64,000 bases of DNA, taken from positions 2,046,001-2,110,000 of the forward strand of contig NC_061480.1 in the NCBI RefSeq assembly GCF_022581195.2. Reading direction: 5' to 3'. Shown one piece after another: positions 60,612-64,000 of this stretch. This stretch comes from Helicoverpa zea (lineage: Eukaryota > Arthropoda > Insecta > Lepidoptera > Noctuidae). The position numbers and the translations under genes were made by a program. Position 1 is the first letter of the stretch, and every line of letters starts with the position of its first letter. Under the pieces are notes generated by a model that saw only the letters and a list, made by a program, of their open reading frames with translations, had not been told where the DNA came from and made no database searches.

Positions 60612-63514
60612 TTAAAACAGGCTGCCCATGTTATGTTCCAAACGAACGTGTCGGGTCCAAGCGTCGAGATTTTGGAAATCCTGAAAAAAATTACATCGTC
60701 AATTTCATGAGCTGCATAGCCATTTTCCAATATAATAAATACCTGCTGTTGTCCTTGGTTTTTCCCGCGTTTCGTACCCGGATAAAATATGGCATAATAG
60801 TAAAAGAATACTTCAAATTGAATCCTTTATGATACAAAAAAAAAAAAACAAACTAAAAACTCCTAATATTTGTGTCTATATAGTAGGCTAACTTCCAGCA
60901 GCGGTATCACCCGCATCTTGTGGGAACTTCCTTTGTCGGGCTTTAGAGTATAATGTCTCATCAACCGTCTGTCCTTTTCAATTACGTTGAGATGGGCTTT
61001 CAGTCTAAACGGATGTAGCTGAGTACCAGTGCTTTACAAGGAGCGACTGCCCTATCTGACCTCCTCAACCCAGTTACCCGGGCCACTGTCCTTATAATAA
61101 AAATAAGGATGGTATACTTACATCATCACAGTACTGGCAAGGAAACAGCTCTAAGCCATGTGTGGCGACATGGTCTCTAAACTTGTCAGCATCACAGAAC
61201 GCCATGCCACACGCATCGCACATCCACGCCGACTCCTCGGCTACATCACCTACTGTTAATGACAGTTAATGTTAAATTAATGTTAACATTTAATGTTAAT
61301 TAATGTCTGTCTACCAACAACGTGGACAGACGACCTTATAAAGGTCATCGTCGACGCTGGATGCAGGTCGCCTCCAACAGGTATCTGTGGAGATCTAAGG
61401 GGGAGGCCTATGTTCAGCAGTGGACGTCCTATGGCTGAGATGATGATGAATGTTAAGTGTTAACGAGACAGAACTTGTCGGCATCACAGAACGCCATGCC
61501 GCAAGCATCGCACATCCATGCCGACTCGTCGGCTACGTCACCTACTGTTAAATCAAATCAAATACCTTTATTTTCAGGCTGCATTGGCCCATAGATATAT
61601 ACCTTAATGACTAACATACATATTAGATTATACAAAATTGTTAGTATATACAACTTAAAACTATGTTAGTATCACTTCACTATGCACTGTCACTCTGTGC
61701 GGTTCTGTGGCACTTGTCCGCGGAAGCGACGGAACACCACGTCCTGTGGCCAGAAGTTCTCGTCCAACACGAGGTGCAGGAAACATGTCGGCACTCGCAC
61801 CACAAACGCCTTGAAATTGGCATTATGGCGCGACTCCAGCAGCTGCACTCTCGGGGCGTACTTCAACTTCTGGCGCACGTACTCCTCGATGTCCTCCGCC
61901 TTAGTGGTGTAGTGTAGGCGGGAGATGTACACCGGGGTGTTCGGCTTGGTGGCACGAATTTTGATGTTAGGCTCAATAGGGGCCGTGCCGCAGCGATTCT
62001 TGTTGGTTCGCTGACGGCGTTTCCTCCTTTGCACCGTAACGAACCCCTCATCGTCAGCCCGATTCGGTCCCTTTACGGGCACGGGCTTCTTCGTCAATTT
62101 TGCTACCGGTGACGCTAGCGTAGTCTCGACGTACATTTTGATGTTCCGTCGACGCTGCAGAAACGAGCAGCTGATCGAGCGGTGTCGCGGCGGCTCGCGG
62201 AGGAGCCGCAGGGACGGGAGCGGGGCAGCGGGGCGCACGAGGCGCGCACTGTGCCGACTCAGCATTCGGCGGTGACAGCGGCGATGGCGACAAAACTGCT
62301 GACGCGAAACTTGCACCCGATACATCGAGGCACGCTCCGCGCCGCATGTTTACGTTCTATGCACCCACCGGTTAATGGAATGGTGTTAATGGAAGTTAAT
62401 GTTAATTAATGATATGTTTAGGGTTAACGATAATTAATGACATGTTTAACGTTAATTCACGTTAAATTATAAGAGCGTTAATTAACAAGAGTTAATGACA
62501 TACGCAATAATAAATAAAGGGAATTTAATGTTAATTAACGTTAAATTAACAGGGTATGTCTTATGAGTTCCTACTTACTATAAAGTTAACTCAATGTTAC
62601 ATAACGGTAAGTTTACAGTTAACGTTAGTTAATGAGAGACAAGACATTTATCTAAAGTAGGCTGAAAATCTGCACTTTTTGAAAGTTAAGTTAACTAAAG
62701 ACAACCCCCTAAACGCCCGCCCTTTACCACTTCCTATGTGTTTTGCTGAAGAAGAAGACATGATCATGCTGATGATGGAATACCTTCGGCTTTCGGTTCC
62801 AATTCAGAATTCAAAGCTTCGTCAATGACTATTGAAGTCGTGGTGTGCGATTCAGTTTTGATTTTCTTAGATTCTCTCGGCTCAAAATATGGACAAGCTG
62901 AAATTGAGAGAATTATGTGGTTTTCAAAGACTAGCCTTTTCCCAAATATGTTGGGTATGAGTGTGTCACAAGGAGCGACTACCTATCTGACCTCCTCAAC
63001 CCAGTTACCCGGGCAACCCAATATCCCTTTCACTTCTGACTACCTGTAACGACTGCCAAAGATGTTCAAATGACAGCCGGGACCCACCAATTTCACGTGC
63101 CTTCCGAAGCATTGAGGTACTTGTCGTGCCAATATGGTCACCCATCCATGGACCGATCGTTCGGCGGTGAAACTGGCAGGACCCTGAAGAGTATATTGAC
63201 TTAAGGCTTGCTCGGGTAACTAGGTTGAGGAGGTCACATAGGCAGTCGCTTGTAAAACACTAGTACCTACTCAGCTGCATCCGGTTAGACTGGAAGCCGA
63301 ACCCAACATAGTTGGGAAAAAAGCTCGGGAGATGATGATGGAAGTCGGGTAAAAGTGGCTAGGAAAATAATAATGACTTACGTCCATGTCCGACATGAGT
63401 TTTATAGAAGGTGACGAGAACTCGGTCCATAGTTTCTGTGACTATCATATGCGCGGGGCACGCTTTGCCAGTCTTGTAGATTTGACGCTCGGGCGCTGGG
63501 CGTTTGCCTTTGCC
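60612..63514 (-). CDS. C2H2 zinc-finger protein with CARF/MULE-like segment, 3' part of gene
   Basis: The four 3' exons are 63382-63514, 62784-62897, 61122-61249 and 60612-60680, all with GT/AG sites and matching phases. The first encodes GKGKRPAPERQIYKTGKACP, AHMIVTE and LVTFYKTHVGHG, a Cys/His segment like that of CARF-type factors and MULE-related DNA-binding domains. The second is an acidic/Lys linker (PRESKKIKTE). The third and fourth give two C2H2 fingers: WMCDACGMAFCDADKFRDHV with ATH, and FPCQYCDD joined to DFQNLDAWTRHVRLEHN; the chain ends NMGSLF then TAA (60614-60612). AATAAA is at 60463-60458. The 5' exons lie beyond the window. It is probably a nuclear DNA-binding protein, target unknown. 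Exon 61122-61249 has a partial tandem copy upstream. Confidence 0.82.
61290..61445 (+). repeat. RTE/LINE C-terminal relic
   Basis: PTTWTDDLIKVIVDA plus out-of-frame GCRWMQVASNRYLWRSKG and EAYVQQWTSYG recall an RTE-like protein end. It ends GATGATGATGA and lies between the two zinc-finger exon copies. Confidence 0.65.
61466..61556 (-). pseudogene. Partial tandem copy of the zinc-finger exon
   Basis: The minus strand reads GDVADESAWMCDACGMAFCD then ADKF, then breaks off; the AACAGTAG acceptor is retained. It matches the start of exon 61122-61249 with a few synonymous changes and one Glu-to-Asp change. It lacks the second half of the finger and a donor. Confidence 0.88.
61557..62375 (-). mobile_element. 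ORF1-only LINE derivative (half-LINE)
   Basis: One open frame (62325-61690) is followed by a short 3' UTR and a tail of GATTT repeats after AATAAAGG. No endonuclease or reverse transcriptase is present. The flanks are GTTAA-type sequence on both sides (61551-61556 and about 62370-62376). Either an internal deletion or a non-autonomous ORF1-only lineage fits. Confidence 0.65.
61690..62325 (-). CDS. LINE ORF1-type RNA-binding protein, 211 aa
   Basis: The N-terminal 60 residues are Arg/His-rich and probably read through a GC-rich leader; the methionine in NIKMYVETTLASPVAKLTKK (about residue 64) is a likelier start. It is followed by a basic stretch and an RRM-like core: NTPVYISRLHYTTKAEDIEE, then YVRQKLKYAPRVQLLESRHN, FVVRVP, and LDENFWPQDVVFRRFRG. 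This is the ORF1 core of CR1/Jockey-group LINEs, which binds element RNA. No zinc knuckles remain visible. Confidence 0.72.
   Translation of the reverse strand: MYRVQVSRQQFCRHRRCHRRMLSRHSARLVRPAAPLPSLRLLREPPRHRSISCSFLQRRRNIKMYVETTLASPVAKLTKKPVPVKGPNRADDEGFVTVQRRKRRQRTNKNRCGTAPIEPNIKIRATKPNTPVYISRLHYTTKAEDIEEYVRQKLKYAPRVQLLESRHNANFKAFVVRVPTCFLHLVLDENFWPQDVVFRRFRGQVPQNRTE
62380..62640. repeat. GTTAAT-rich low-complexity tract
   Basis: Dozens of GTTAAT/TTAACG/TTAATG words in both orientations. The same tract lies beside both zinc-finger exon copies (61255-61310 and 61445-61470). Confidence 0.75.
62930..63110 (-). repeat. SINE family A fragment, minus
   Basis: CTAGCCTTTTCCCAAATATG, CCCAGTTACCCGGGCAACCC and GATGTTCAAATGACAGCCGG. 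Confidence 0.82.
63205..63345 (+). repeat. SINE family A fragment, plus
   Basis: TTGCTCGGGTAACTAGGTTG to AGCTCGGGAGATGATGATG. It faces the minus copy at 62930-63110. Confidence 0.82.
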
Positions 63515-63577
63515 CTGGAAAGCAATGAATATTACTGTTTTAATATACTATCGAAGACTTACAGCTATGTAAAACCT

Positions 63578-63769
63578 TTATCCCTACTAATATTATAAAT
63601 GCGAAAGTAACTCTGTCTGTCTGTTACGCTTTCACGTTTAAACCACTGAACTATAGAGTTGACCGTGAGAAAGAACATAGGATAGTTTTTATCCCGGACT
63701 TTTGAAGAATTCTCTTTGAAATGCAATATAACCGAACTCGACGCGGGCGAAGCCGCGGGCGGAAGCTAG
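63578..63769 (+). mobile_element. Helitron-like short element, subtype 2
   Basis: CTACTAATATTATAAATGCG to GGGCGGAAGCTAGTG, as at 16426-16635. Confidence 0.78.
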
Positions 63770-63903
63770 TGAAAGAAATAAGTCGTTGACGACAGACAGC
63801 CAAATCAAAAGTCTTCGGTACCTAATACCAATATAAAATTGAAATTTTTGCTTCTTTCTTTGTACCGAAAATACTGAGCCGGTTAAATAATATTTCACTG
63901 TTA

Positions 63904-64000
63904 GGGTGCGTCCACATCTGGCGAATGTGCCGCGAATGTGCAGCTCGCGAGCCGTTTGCTCGCTGCCCGCGAGCTGCGCGCGTGCATTTTTGTTCGTGCG
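63904..64000. mobile_element. GC-rich foldback MITE, second copy, cut by the window end
   Basis: GGGTGCGTCCACATCTGGCG after TTA (63901-63903), continuing as in 42416-42816. Confidence 0.85.

Noticed and set aside
61123..61549. Two functional zinc-finger exons giving a longer protein
   Set aside because: The second copy breaks off after ADKF with no donor and lacks the rest of the finger, so it cannot be spliced in.

Overview
The window reads as nuclear DNA of a lepidopteran insect, most likely a noctuid-type moth. Spliced genes sit in an AT-rich background that is packed with moth-style repeats: tRNA-headed SINEs, short helitron-like elements ending in CTAG, R1, RTE, Jockey/CR1 and LOA-type LINEs, and many short TIR elements. 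The exact species cannot be read from the sequence.

Six host genes can be assembled from exons whose splice sites and reading phases agree. Left to right they are: (1) the last two coding exons of a glycerol-3-phosphate acyltransferase 4 homologue (463-2587, +); (2) a complete aldo-keto reductase with two alternative first exons (8133-25303, -); (3) a complete nine-exon actin-related protein 1, the centractin subunit of dynactin (30761-37567, -, 376 aa); (4) a 46-residue single-pass membrane microprotein (43723-43863, -), probably with a distant 5' UTR exon near 47130; (5) a four-exon membrane-anchored RING-H2 protein of 270 aa (47964-53812, +), divergent from gene 4; (6) the 3' end of a C2H2 zinc-finger gene carrying a CARF/MULE-like Cys/His segment (60612-63514, -, 5' end beyond the window). 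The genes look like unrelated housekeeping or regulatory loci, not a functional cluster.

Mobile DNA dominates the rest. A full-length LOA/I-group LINE with two intact ORFs and a perfect 12-bp target duplication lies in the long first intron of the aldo-keto reductase (17084-23272). Three non-autonomous hAT-like elements have perfect 8-bp duplications (9208-10221, 12654-13467, 54788-56243). Five copies of one Harbinger-like MITE show 3-bp CTG/CAG duplications. Several insertions are nested two or three deep.

The most unusual pattern is that four of the six genes each carry partial tandem copies of one of their own internal exons, mostly beside low-complexity sequence: Gpat4, the aldo-keto reductase, Arp1 and the zinc-finger gene. 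In each case the intact exon still splices in frame and the extra copies appear unusable. Other points worth checking are a THAP-type exon relic inside a decayed TIR element, an ORF1-only half-LINE, and long perfect hairpins that could be small-RNA sources.
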